Shown: one piece after another, positions 57,701 through 64,000 of the stretch
Numbering within the stretch: the first letter of the stretch is position 1
Layout: each line of letters opens with the position of its first letter
Source: Chitinophagaceae bacterium
GTDB lineage: Bacteria; Bacteroidota; Bacteroidia; Chitinophagales; Chitinophagaceae
NCBI GenBank assembly: GCA_023957155.1
Contig: JAMLHK010000001.1
Coordinates: forward strand, 558,001 to 622,000
Length of the DNA: 64,000 nucleotides
Direction of reading: 5' to 3'
The notes under the pieces: generated by a model
Database searches by the model: none
Told to the model about the DNA's origin: nothing
The model's input: the letters and a program-made list of their open reading frames with translations, nothing else
Made by a program: the position numbers and the translations under genes

Positions 57701-59180
57701 AGTTATCAAAGGTACTGCCATTCGGTTGAGACCTGTTCTTATGACGGCAGCAGTAGCTTCTCTCGGATTTTTCCCAATGGCTATTTCTACGGCTGCCGGT
57801 GCTGAAGTACAGAAGCCACTGGCAACGGTGGTGATTGGGGGGCTTATTACCTCCACAGTGCTTACGCTGATCGTATTGCCCATCTTATATACCTATTTTG
57901 AGACGTTTAAGGGAAAACTAAAAGCAACGGGCAAAACGGTGATCCCGATTATTATTGGTTTGTTTTTATTCTCGCCCAAAGCTCATGCACAGGAAATTAA
58001 AGCTGGTCAGCCTTTAACAATGGAGCAAGCAATAGGACTTGCTGTAAAAAACAATCAGGCAGTAAAAACCTCCCAACTGCTCATTGAACAACAGCGGACT
58101 TTGAAAGGCGCTTCGGTTGACCTGGGCAAAACGGATTTGGGTTTCCAGTATGGGCAATTCAATACCGGATTTGTTAACGACAACAGTGTCAATGTGCAGC
58201 AAACTATTCCCTATCCGGGCTTGTTCGGCAGACAGCGGAATCTCAGTTTAGCAAGGATACGCGGGGCCGAAGTTAATTTGGACGTGACCCGGAATGAGTT
58301 GATTTATCAGGTCAGAAATACCTATACACAATTAAGCTATCTTCTTGCATTACGCAAATTGTATCAAAATCAGGATACGGTTTACCAAAATTTTCAGAAA
58401 GCCGCATCCGCAAGGTACAAATCAGGAGAAACAAATCTTCTGGAGCAGACGACCGCAGAAACGCAATACAATGAGATCCGCAATCAGATGACTAAAAACG
58501 AATCTGATATTGCTATTTATACGGCAGAACTGCAACGTTTGTTGAACATATCAGCACAGCCTGAAATTGCTGAAACAGATTTAAAAAAGGCGATTTGGGA
58601 TAAGTCGGCATTAGAAAAGGCCATCGCTAATAATCCATCCCTCGCCTATCAAAAGCAGCAAATTGAAATTGCCGACAGGGCTATTGGGGTAGAGAAAGCC
58701 AAAGCTGCGCCCGATTTTAGCATTGGATATTTTAACCAGTCTATCAAGGGCAATTATAAAGTAAATGGGCAAGATCAGTATTTCGGTGGTGGAAAAAGGT
58801 TCCAGGGTGTACAGGCTGGCATTTCTATACCCTTGTTTGCTAAACCTTATTCTGCACGAATAAAGGCCGCTAAAATAGACAGACAGGTAGCAGAAAGCCA
58901 GTATGAGCTGTATGAAACAAATTTGTCCAGACAATTTAGCCAGGCTTATCAGGATATGATTAAAGATACCCGAAGCTTGGAATACTATGAAAAGAGTGCT
59001 CTTCCAAATGTCAACCTGATTCTTACTCAGGCACAGGTTGCATTTCAAAACGGTGAAATTACCTATGTGGAATTTTTACAGGCACTCCGTACTTACACGG
59101 ACATCCGTTTCAATTACCTGGCAACAGTTAACCAATACAATCAGTCAGTTTACACATTACAATATCTAATTGGTCAATAA
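54798..59180 (+). CDS. heavy-metal RND efflux pump fused to an outer-membrane channel (CusA/CzcA-CusC/CzcC)
   Basis: A 1,460-residue fusion. Residues 1-1,045 form a CzcA/CusA-type pump (PIDAVPDITNNQVQVITLSP; GAIDFGLIVDGAVIIVEAT in helix 4; PTLEEGDFAIETRLLTGSSL). At about 1,045-1,064 a hydrophobic segment ends SPKAHAQ, like a signal peptide cut at Ala1064/Gln1065, and the rest is a TolC-family channel (LTMEQAIGLAVKNNQAVKTS; RYKSGETNLLEQTTAETQYN). Separate genes encode these parts elsewhere; fusions are known in Bacteroidota. It exports divalent or monovalent metal ions through both membranes with the adaptor encoded next. Confidence 0.92.
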   Translation: MLKKIIEFSIKNKLVVGLFTLALIAWGVYSLKKLPIDAVPDITNNQVQVITLSPSLATQEVERLISFPVEQTMATIPEMEQVRSISRFGLSVVTIVFHDDVDIYWARQQVNEKLAEAKNNIPPGLGNPEIAPISTGLGEIYQYVVHAKKGYENKYNARELRSIQDWIIRKQLLGTPGIAEVNSFGGLLKQYEIALDPDKLRSFNLSITDVFDALEKNNQNTGGAYIDKKPNAYFIRSEGLVENLKDIDRIVVKNTANGIPVLIKDIATVKIGNAIRYGALTRATKDGQGEAVGGIVMMLKGANANEVVKSVQQKINRISSTLPEGVTIEPYLDRSALVNRAIGTVARNLIEGALIVIFVLVLFLGNIRAGLVVASVIPLSMLFAISLMKLFGVSGNLMSLGAIDFGLIVDGAVIIVEATMHTLASRGLIKKYTQKEMDEKVEKSAVRMMSAAAFGQIIILIVYLPILALVGIEGKMFRPMAQTVSFAILGAFILSLTYVPMISSLLLSKKVSHKKNFSDRMMDFFQRIYSPIIHAALKRRLLVVSTAVVLLVISLVLFTRMGGEFIPTLEEGDFAIETRLLTGSSLSQSIDKVNQASKILVDKFPEVKEVVGKIGSAEIPTDPMPMEATDLTVILKDKDDWVSAHSREELAEKMTKALENIPGVTFGVSQPIQLRSNELISGVRQDIGIKIFGDDLQVLTDLSQKIGKIVATVNGAKDLYLEQVTGLPQIVVKIDRDAIARYGLSVETVNQALSTAFAGQSAGLVYEGEQRYDLVVRLSQENRKNIQDVKNIYISSPKGEQVPLDQLASVQFQVGPNQIQREDTKRRIIVGLNVRGRDIASVVNEIEQKINQKIKLPPGYYITYGGQFENLQAAKQRLSVAVPVALLLILLLLYFSFGSVKQSLLIFTAIPMAAIGGVFALLIRGMPFSISAGVGFIALFGVAVLNGIVLITEFNRLKKENVYGLKEIVIKGTAIRLRPVLMTAAVASLGFFPMAISTAAGAEVQKPLATVVIGGLITSTVLTLIVLPILYTYFETFKGKLKATGKTVIPIIIGLFLFSPKAHAQEIKAGQPLTMEQAIGLAVKNNQAVKTSQLLIEQQRTLKGASVDLGKTDLGFQYGQFNTGFVNDNSVNVQQTIPYPGLFGRQRNLSLARIRGAEVNLDVTRNELIYQVRNTYTQLSYLLALRKLYQNQDTVYQNFQKAASARYKSGETNLLEQTTAETQYNEIRNQMTKNESDIAIYTAELQRLLNISAQPEIAETDLKKAIWDKSALEKAIANNPSLAYQKQQIEIADRAIGVEKAKAAPDFSIGYFNQSIKGNYKVNGQDQYFGGGKRFQGVQAGISIPLFAKPYSARIKAAKIDRQVAESQYELYETNLSRQFSQAYQDMIKDTRSLEYYEKSALPNVNLILTQAQVAFQNGEITYVEFLQALRTYTDIRFNYLATVNQYNQSVYTLQYLIGQ

Positions 59181-59195
59181 AACAATTTCGACAGA

Positions 59196-60425
59196 ATGAA
59201 AAAGAATATAAAAATAGGGTTTAGCGTCGTAGCAGCATTGCTCATTGCATTATTTATGGGTGCTTGTGGAAATAAACAAGCCTCAAAAGAGAACGCCAGT
59301 ACAGGCCAAAATAAAGCCGACACCCAACAGGAAGATGAAAACATTGTTGAACTCACACAGGAACAGGATCAGACAGTCGGTGTTGCATTAGGTTCCCCTG
59401 AAAAAAGGTCGCTAAGTGGCGTACTTAAAGTGAATGGATATATTGATGTTCCTCCTCAAAACCTTGTAAGTATCACTACGCAAATGGGCGGCATTGTAAG
59501 ATCAACCCCATTGCTTCAGGGAAGCCAGGTTAAAAAAGGGCAGGTAATTGCTGTATTGGAAAATCAGGACTATGTACAGTTGCAGCAGGACTACCTGGAA
59601 AGTACAAGTCAACTGGAACTTGCCGACGCAGAATATAAACGGCAGCAGGCATTAGCACAGCAAAATGTTAATTCGCAAAAGATACTGCAACAGGCGAAAG
59701 CAAATTATCAAAGCAAGCTGGCACAGGCAAATGCTCTTAAAGAGCGGCTTGAATTGATCAATATTAGTCCCAGTACATTAACGGCAACCAATATCCGCAG
59801 TCGAGTAAATATATATTCGCCAATAAGTGGCTATGTAACAAAAGTAAATGTTAATACAGGGAAATTTGTAAATCCCAATGATGTGATGTTCGAGATTGTA
59901 AATGCTTCCAATCTGCATGTAGAGCTTAATGTCTTTGAGAAGGATGCAAGTAAGATAAGGCAAGGGCAAAAAGTGAATTTCACCCTGACTAACGACACCA
60001 CAAAGCGAACTGCTACCGTGCAGTTAGTTGGACGGGAAATCAATCCCGATAAGACGATTACGGTACATTCTATTGCTAATGGTGCAAGCGGCAATTTTAT
60101 TCCGGGTACTTATGTCAAGGCCTATATCGAAACCGGCGGCACAGAAGTATTGTCACTGCCGGAAGATGCTGTAGTAGATTTTGAAGGGAATCCATATATT
60201 TTCATTAGTGCAGATAGTAATGGCGCATCTGCGGACAAACAGCGCCATACAAATGCTTCAACGTCCATTCGCCGATTTAGGATAATACCAGTAACAACCG
60301 GCATCTCTGATGCCGGATTCGTTGAAATCAACGTACCTGATAGCGTGAATGTACAGGGAAAAGTAGTGGTAAAAGGGGCTTACGACCTATTATCTAAGTT
60401 GAAGAATAGTGAAGAAGAGGAATAA
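59196..60425 (+). CDS. periplasmic adaptor of the metal efflux pump (CusB/CzcB family)
   Basis: A 409-residue membrane-fusion lipoprotein: a signal ending MGACGNKQ (Cys24), a barrel-sandwich start (VNGYIDVPPQNLVSITTQMG, GGIVRSTPLLQGSQVKKGQV), a coiled-coil hairpin (DYVQLQQDYLESTSQLELAD onward) and a beta-barrel (NLHVELNVFEKDASKIRQGQ). It joins the pump to the channel. It follows the pump gene by 15 bases. Confidence 0.92.
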   Translation: MKKNIKIGFSVVAALLIALFMGACGNKQASKENASTGQNKADTQQEDENIVELTQEQDQTVGVALGSPEKRSLSGVLKVNGYIDVPPQNLVSITTQMGGIVRSTPLLQGSQVKKGQVIAVLENQDYVQLQQDYLESTSQLELADAEYKRQQALAQQNVNSQKILQQAKANYQSKLAQANALKERLELINISPSTLTATNIRSRVNIYSPISGYVTKVNVNTGKFVNPNDVMFEIVNASNLHVELNVFEKDASKIRQGQKVNFTLTNDTTKRTATVQLVGREINPDKTITVHSIANGASGNFIPGTYVKAYIETGGTEVLSLPEDAVVDFEGNPYIFISADSNGASADKQRHTNASTSIRRFRIIPVTTGISDAGFVEINVPDSVNVQGKVVVKGAYDLLSKLKNSEEEE

Positions 60426-60445
60426 GTGCCCAATTTATTTTCATG

Positions 60446-60482
60446 AATGAGTGTACGCTAATCAAAGTAGCGTACACTCATT
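60446..60482. repeat. 15-bp perfect hairpin after the adaptor gene
   Basis: AATGAGTGTACGCTA and TAGCGTACACTCATT pair around a 7-base loop. No clear T run follows, so it may be an operator or a processing hairpin between the pump and the downstream genes. Confidence 0.6.
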
Positions 60483-60500
60483 AAAATATCCGAGAAAAAT

Positions 60501-60863
60501 ATGATACAGATTCTACCGGAAACTCAGGGGAAAGTGATTGCCACAAGGGCTGACGGGAAATTAACCCCATCTGACTATTCAAAGGTGCTTCCTGTTGTCA
60601 TAAACAGGCTTCAGACTTATCATAAAGTTCGTTGGTATTTTGAAATGGAGGCTTTTAAAGATTGGGAAGTGGTCGCATACCGGCAGGATGGAAAATTTGA
60701 TTTTATGCACGCCAATGACTTTGAGAAAATAGCAGTTGTTGCAGACAAGGAATGGGAAGGGCTGTTGACCAGTTTTATTGATTCATTTACCAATGCCGAA
60801 ATTAAATTTTTTAACCAGAAAGAGAGGGTTATAGCATTAGACTGGATAAAAGATACTATTTAA
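60501..60863 (+). CDS. SpoIIAA-like (STAS-related) protein
   Basis: A 120-residue protein with the SpoIIAA-like/PF11964 pattern: KVIATRADGKLTPSDYSKVL, KVRWYFEMEAFKDWEVVAYR, and KIAVVADKEWEGLLTSFIDS. Such proteins are soluble and of uncertain role, often near membrane transporters or stress genes. Here it lies between two metal exporters. Confidence 0.82.
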   Translation: MIQILPETQGKVIATRADGKLTPSDYSKVLPVVINRLQTYHKVRWYFEMEAFKDWEVVAYRQDGKFDFMHANDFEKIAVVADKEWEGLLTSFIDSFTNAEIKFFNQKERVIALDWIKDTI

Positions 60864-60873
60864 ACAATTATAC

Positions 60874-61755
60874 ATGGAAATCACATCTGCATCGTATCAA
60901 AATAAAAGAAAGCTGCAATTTGTATTGGGCTTAACGCTTACTTATCTTATTGCCGAAATCATCGGAGGGTTGATTACCAAAAGCCTCGCTTTATTAGCAG
61001 ACGCTGGACACATGTTTACAGATGTGGGTGGCCTTGCACTTGCGCTCTTTGCTATAAAAGTAGCCTCCAGACCATCCTCCCCTCAAAAAACGTATGGCTA
61101 TTACCGAGCGGAAATTCTGGCCTCTTTAGCGAACGCCGTTGTACTTATCGGAATTTCTATATACATCTTGTATGAGGCCTACAAAAGATTTATAAGCCCT
61201 CCGGAAGTACAAAGCCAGGCCATGCTTGTTGTCGCTGGAATAGGCTTAGTGATTAACATAATCGGCATGATGATATTAAGAAAATCAACCAGTCAAAGCC
61301 TGAATATGAAGGGAGCTTACTTTGAGGTTCTTTCCGATATGCTTACCTCAATTGGTGTAATGATCGCAGGCATAGTTATGCTTACCACTGGCTGGTATTA
61401 TGCAGATCCCCTCATTTCTGCCGCTATCGGTTTACTAATTCTTCCGCGAACATGGAGATTATTAATGGAGGCAGTAAATGTATTATTAGAAGGTACACCA
61501 AAGGATGTGAATATCGCTGACTTACAGAAAGCAATGGAACAGGTTTCTGGAGTAAAAGCAATACACGATATGCACGTGTGGTCGCTTACATCTGGAGTGA
61601 ATGCGGTGAGTGCACATGTTCGTGTGGGCTACTCCGAAGACTACAATGTTGCGCTCAAAGCATTAGCAGATAAAGTAACGACAGATTTCAAGATCAGCCA
61701 TACTACTTTTCAAATAGAAACTGATGGGTACTCAGAACAGGAAAACAACTTGTAA
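60874..61755 (+). CDS. cation diffusion facilitator (CzcD-like)
   Basis: A 293-residue CDF exporter with six membrane helices and the metal-site motif ALLADAGHMFTDVGGL (HxxxD) plus a second DxxxD-type region in FEVLSDMLTSIGVM. The C-terminal domain has IHDMHVWSLTSGVNAVSAHV. It uses the proton gradient to export Zn, Co or Cd from the cytoplasm. It is 10 bases after the SpoIIAA-like gene, in the metal operon. Confidence 0.93.
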   Translation: MEITSASYQNKRKLQFVLGLTLTYLIAEIIGGLITKSLALLADAGHMFTDVGGLALALFAIKVASRPSSPQKTYGYYRAEILASLANAVVLIGISIYILYEAYKRFISPPEVQSQAMLVVAGIGLVINIIGMMILRKSTSQSLNMKGAYFEVLSDMLTSIGVMIAGIVMLTTGWYYADPLISAAIGLLILPRTWRLLMEAVNVLLEGTPKDVNIADLQKAMEQVSGVKAIHDMHVWSLTSGVNAVSAHVRVGYSEDYNVALKALADKVTTDFKISHTTFQIETDGYSEQENNL

Positions 61756-61770
61756 TAAATCGAATGAGTT

Positions 61771-62226
61771 ATGGATATAGAATTTGAGCTTTTGCTTTCG
61801 GCCAAACTGATCATGGCAATGGTATTGGGAGCACTTATAGGTATTGAACGAGAAAGCGATCAAAAAAATATAGGCATTCGCACTTTTGCCTCCATTTGTT
61901 TAGCGGCATGTCTTTTTACAGCAGTTTCCGCACACCTTACAGAAGACAAATCGGCGGTAGCAAGGATAATAGCAGCAGTAGCTACAGGCTTGGGGTTTAT
62001 GGGAGGTGGTATTATTTTCAGGAACAGACGAAATGTTCCGCAAGGGCTAACAACAGCAGCAAGTCTCTGGACAACATCAGCCGTGGGGATAGCCATTGCT
62101 TTAAATATGTTCGTACTGGCTATAGTTGCCACACTAACCACCTTCGCCATTCTAAGTGTCAATCGCTTTAAGTGGTATAAAAGGTTTGTAGGAGATTTCA
62201 TCAATAGATCAAATCCAGATGAATAG
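61771..62226 (+). CDS. MgtC/SapB family membrane protein
   Basis: A 151-residue protein with the MgtC core: LGALIGIERESDQKNIGIRT, CLAACLFTAVSAHL, GLGFMGGGIIFRNRRNVPQG and LTTAASLWTTSAVGIAIAL. It has four membrane segments. MgtC proteins are linked to Mg adaptation and F-ATPase regulation. Its place after the CDF gene ties it to metal homeostasis. Confidence 0.92.
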   Translation: MDIEFELLLSAKLIMAMVLGALIGIERESDQKNIGIRTFASICLAACLFTAVSAHLTEDKSAVARIIAAVATGLGFMGGGIIFRNRRNVPQGLTTAASLWTTSAVGIAIALNMFVLAIVATLTTFAILSVNRFKWYKRFVGDFINRSNPDE

Positions 62227-62286
62227 ATATGAATGATACTACAAGTTTGATACAAATTCAGGTTTTGAAACACTCGAATATCCATT

Positions 62287-64000
62287 ATGAAACCTTTAAA
62301 GAAAATTTTTAGTACGATTAAACGGAGTAGATTCTCCGTATTATATGCAACTTTAGGGCTATACGTAGCCTTGTCTTCACTGACAAGAATGATACTTCTC
62401 ATTTGGTCTGTAAAAGATGTGGATTTTAATTTGCTTCACATTACAAAAGCCTTCTTATTAGGGTTCGTTTTTGATTTAACCACAGGATTATCTTTCCTTT
62501 TGCTGTATGCGATATATCTTCTGTTATTCCCTAAGAGATGGATAGGTTCATTGGCTGATAAGGTTTTTACGTACTTCTATCTTTCAATAGTGTTTTTTCT
62601 CATCTATTTTGGATTAATAGCGGAGTTTCCTTTTTGGGATGAGTTTGGCGTAAGGTTCAATTTTATTGCGATAGATTACCTTATATACACGTACGAGGTA
62701 GTTTCCAACATAAATCAATCATACCCAATACCTTTAATTATTTTGTTATTGGTGGTCTTGGTCGCGCTCACATTTTTGCTGCTTTACAAAGTTGGCGCTT
62801 TTAAAAATGCTTTTTCACAGAAAAGTTCCATATATAAACGAATTGCTTATGGCTTTCCGCTTTTGCTAAGCTGTTGGGGATTATTAGTAATAATGAAGAA
62901 TGAACAGGCTGAGTTTAGCAATAACCTGGTGATAAATGAATTGGGTAAAAATGGAGTATTTTCCCTTTTTGCAGCATTCAGATCAAACGAGTTAGATTAT
63001 GCTACGTTTTATCCAAAAATTGATAAAAAAGAAGCATACAATGTATTAAAGAAAACGCTTTTGCAACAAAATCAATCTTATGTCTCCAGCAAGTGGGATA
63101 ATATTGGCAGACTTACAAAAGGAAATAAAGAACAGTATCCCAATATTGTTCTGGTTGCAATTGAAAGCTTTAGCGGAGATTTTCTTAAAGCATTCGGAAA
63201 TGCGGGTAATCTCACTCCGAAGTACGACAGCCTTATTAATCACAGTGTGTTTTTTTCTAACCTATATGCAACCGGAACCAGGACAGTAAGAGGAATGGAA
63301 GCACTCACGCTTGGTGTTCCTCCAACACCAGGAAATAGTATTGTAAGGCGTCCTGATAATGATCATATCTTTTCTATTGCTACAATATTAAAACAGAAAA
63401 ACTATCATCCATTTTTCATCTACGGTGGAGATGGCTACTTCGATAATATGAATGATTTTTTCGGCGGTCAGGGATTTGATATAATAGATAGGAATCGGGG
63501 CAACCCGCTTTCAGACCGCATTACCGTTAAGCGGTATAATATACCCGATAGTGAGGTGAGTTTTGAAAATGCCTGGGGTGTCTGTGATGAAGACCTATAC
63601 AAGCAGGCGATTAAATATGCAGATAGAAATCATGCAGAAAATTCTCCTTTTTTTCAATTTATAATGACTACATCTAATCATAAGCCATATACATTCCCTA
63701 ATGGAAAAATTGACCTGCCTCAAGGAAACCGGGAGGCAGCAGTCAAATATACAGATTATGCGCTGGGAAGATTCATTGATATTGCAAAAACGAAACCCTG
63801 GTTCAAAAATACAGTGTTTCTCATTGTCGCAGATCACTGTGCAAGCAGTGCCGGGAAATGGGAAATAGATATTGCCAAGCATCATATCCCTGCTATCATC
63901 TATAATCTTTCAGATGAAGCGAAAGTTATAAATAGATTAACCTCACAAATTGATCTGCTGCCAACATTATTTGGATATCTGAATTGGAGTTACAATACAG
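62287..64000 (+). CDS. LtaS-like sulfatase-family membrane enzyme (5' part)
   Basis: The frame is open from ATG 62287 to the window end (571 codons). Five membrane segments occupy about the first 200 residues. The extracellular alkaline-phosphatase-like domain follows: NIVLVAIESFSGDFLKAFG (metal Glu), YATGTRTVRGMEA (Thr nucleophile), IYGGDGYFDNMNDFFG and LIVADHCA (metal Asp-His). It is a phosphoglycerol or phosphoethanolamine transferase of the LTA synthase type, acting at the inner-membrane outer face. The end of the gene lies outside the window. Confidence 0.85.
   Translation, partial: MKPLKKIFSTIKRSRFSVLYATLGLYVALSSLTRMILLIWSVKDVDFNLLHITKAFLLGFVFDLTTGLSFLLLYAIYLLLFPKRWIGSLADKVFTYFYLSIVFFLIYFGLIAEFPFWDEFGVRFNFIAIDYLIYTYEVVSNINQSYPIPLIILLLVVLVALTFLLLYKVGAFKNAFSQKSSIYKRIAYGFPLLLSCWGLLVIMKNEQAEFSNNLVINELGKNGVFSLFAAFRSNELDYATFYPKIDKKEAYNVLKKTLLQQNQSYVSSKWDNIGRLTKGNKEQYPNIVLVAIESFSGDFLKAFGNAGNLTPKYDSLINHSVFFSNLYATGTRTVRGMEALTLGVPPTPGNSIVRRPDNDHIFSIATILKQKNYHPFFIYGGDGYFDNMNDFFGGQGFDIIDRNRGNPLSDRITVKRYNIPDSEVSFENAWGVCDEDLYKQAIKYADRNHAENSPFFQFIMTTSNHKPYTFPNGKIDLPQGNREAAVKYTDYALGRFIDIAKTKPWFKNTVFLIVADHCASSAGKWEIDIAKHHIPAIIYNLSDEAKVINRLTSQIDLLPTLFGYLNWSYNT

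Overview
The window reads as a chromosomal segment of a Bacteroidota bacterium, most likely from the Chitinophagaceae/Sphingobacteriia side. Many independent start regions carry the Bacteroidota-type -7 box TAnnTTTG, sometimes with TTTG or TTG 18-20 bases upstream. The MobA/MobB/MobC transfer module, the DUF932 cluster, the RND pump fused to an outer-membrane channel and the DUF6660-like protein are also typical of this phylum. Two adjacent mobile elements fill about the first 54-62 kb.

Element 1 (1 to about 36,285) is a nearly complete contractile-tail (myovirus-like) prophage with P2/Mu-type mosaic order. Its left end lies outside the window. Order: small early genes, a Pol X-like nucleotidyltransferase and a DNA methyltransferase (1-2,850); packaging and head genes (GpA-type terminase, a DnaA-domain-IV-like protein, gpW, portal, protease/capsid fusion, DUF2190); tail sheath, tube, frameshifted chaperone and tape measure; gpU-X-D-V-gp25; J-I and fibres; a lysis cassette (holin-like proteins, a unimolecular-spanin-like lipoprotein, a CHAP endolysin); an esterase-PKD protein; leftward genes that look lysogenically expressed; a repressor at 30.6-31.1 kb facing rightward early genes; and a large serine recombinase at the right end. 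Three near-identical elements about 47 bp long, each directly after a hairpin, split the late region into transcription units and look like phage-specific late promoters.

The boundary near 36.25 kb is the 3' half of a tRNA-Leu(UAA) gene, starting in the anticodon loop. It overlaps the last codons of the serine recombinase and is followed by a second element with its own tyrosine integrase. This suggests tandem insertion at one tRNA-Leu site.

Element 2 (about 36.3 kb to at least 53.8 kb, probably including the metal cargo) is an integrative conjugative or mobilizable element. It holds the integrase, an AbiEi/AbiEii toxin-antitoxin pair under two palindromic operators, a DUF932 cluster, an internally deleted mini-SSB frame, a structured 195-nt inverted-repeat element, a terminator-bracketed cassette HTH - OLD nuclease - UvrD helicase - HEPN-motif protein (Gabija-like, with an extra putative RNase), the MobC/MobB/MobA transfer genes with an oriT-like structure, and a primase. 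No type IV secretion channel genes are in the window. From 54.2 kb there is a metal-efflux locus: a DUF6660-like Cys-rich protein, a His-rich membrane peptide, an RND pump fused to its outer-membrane channel, the membrane-fusion protein, a SpoIIAA-like protein, a CDF exporter and MgtC. A truncated LtaS-like sulfatase runs off the right edge.
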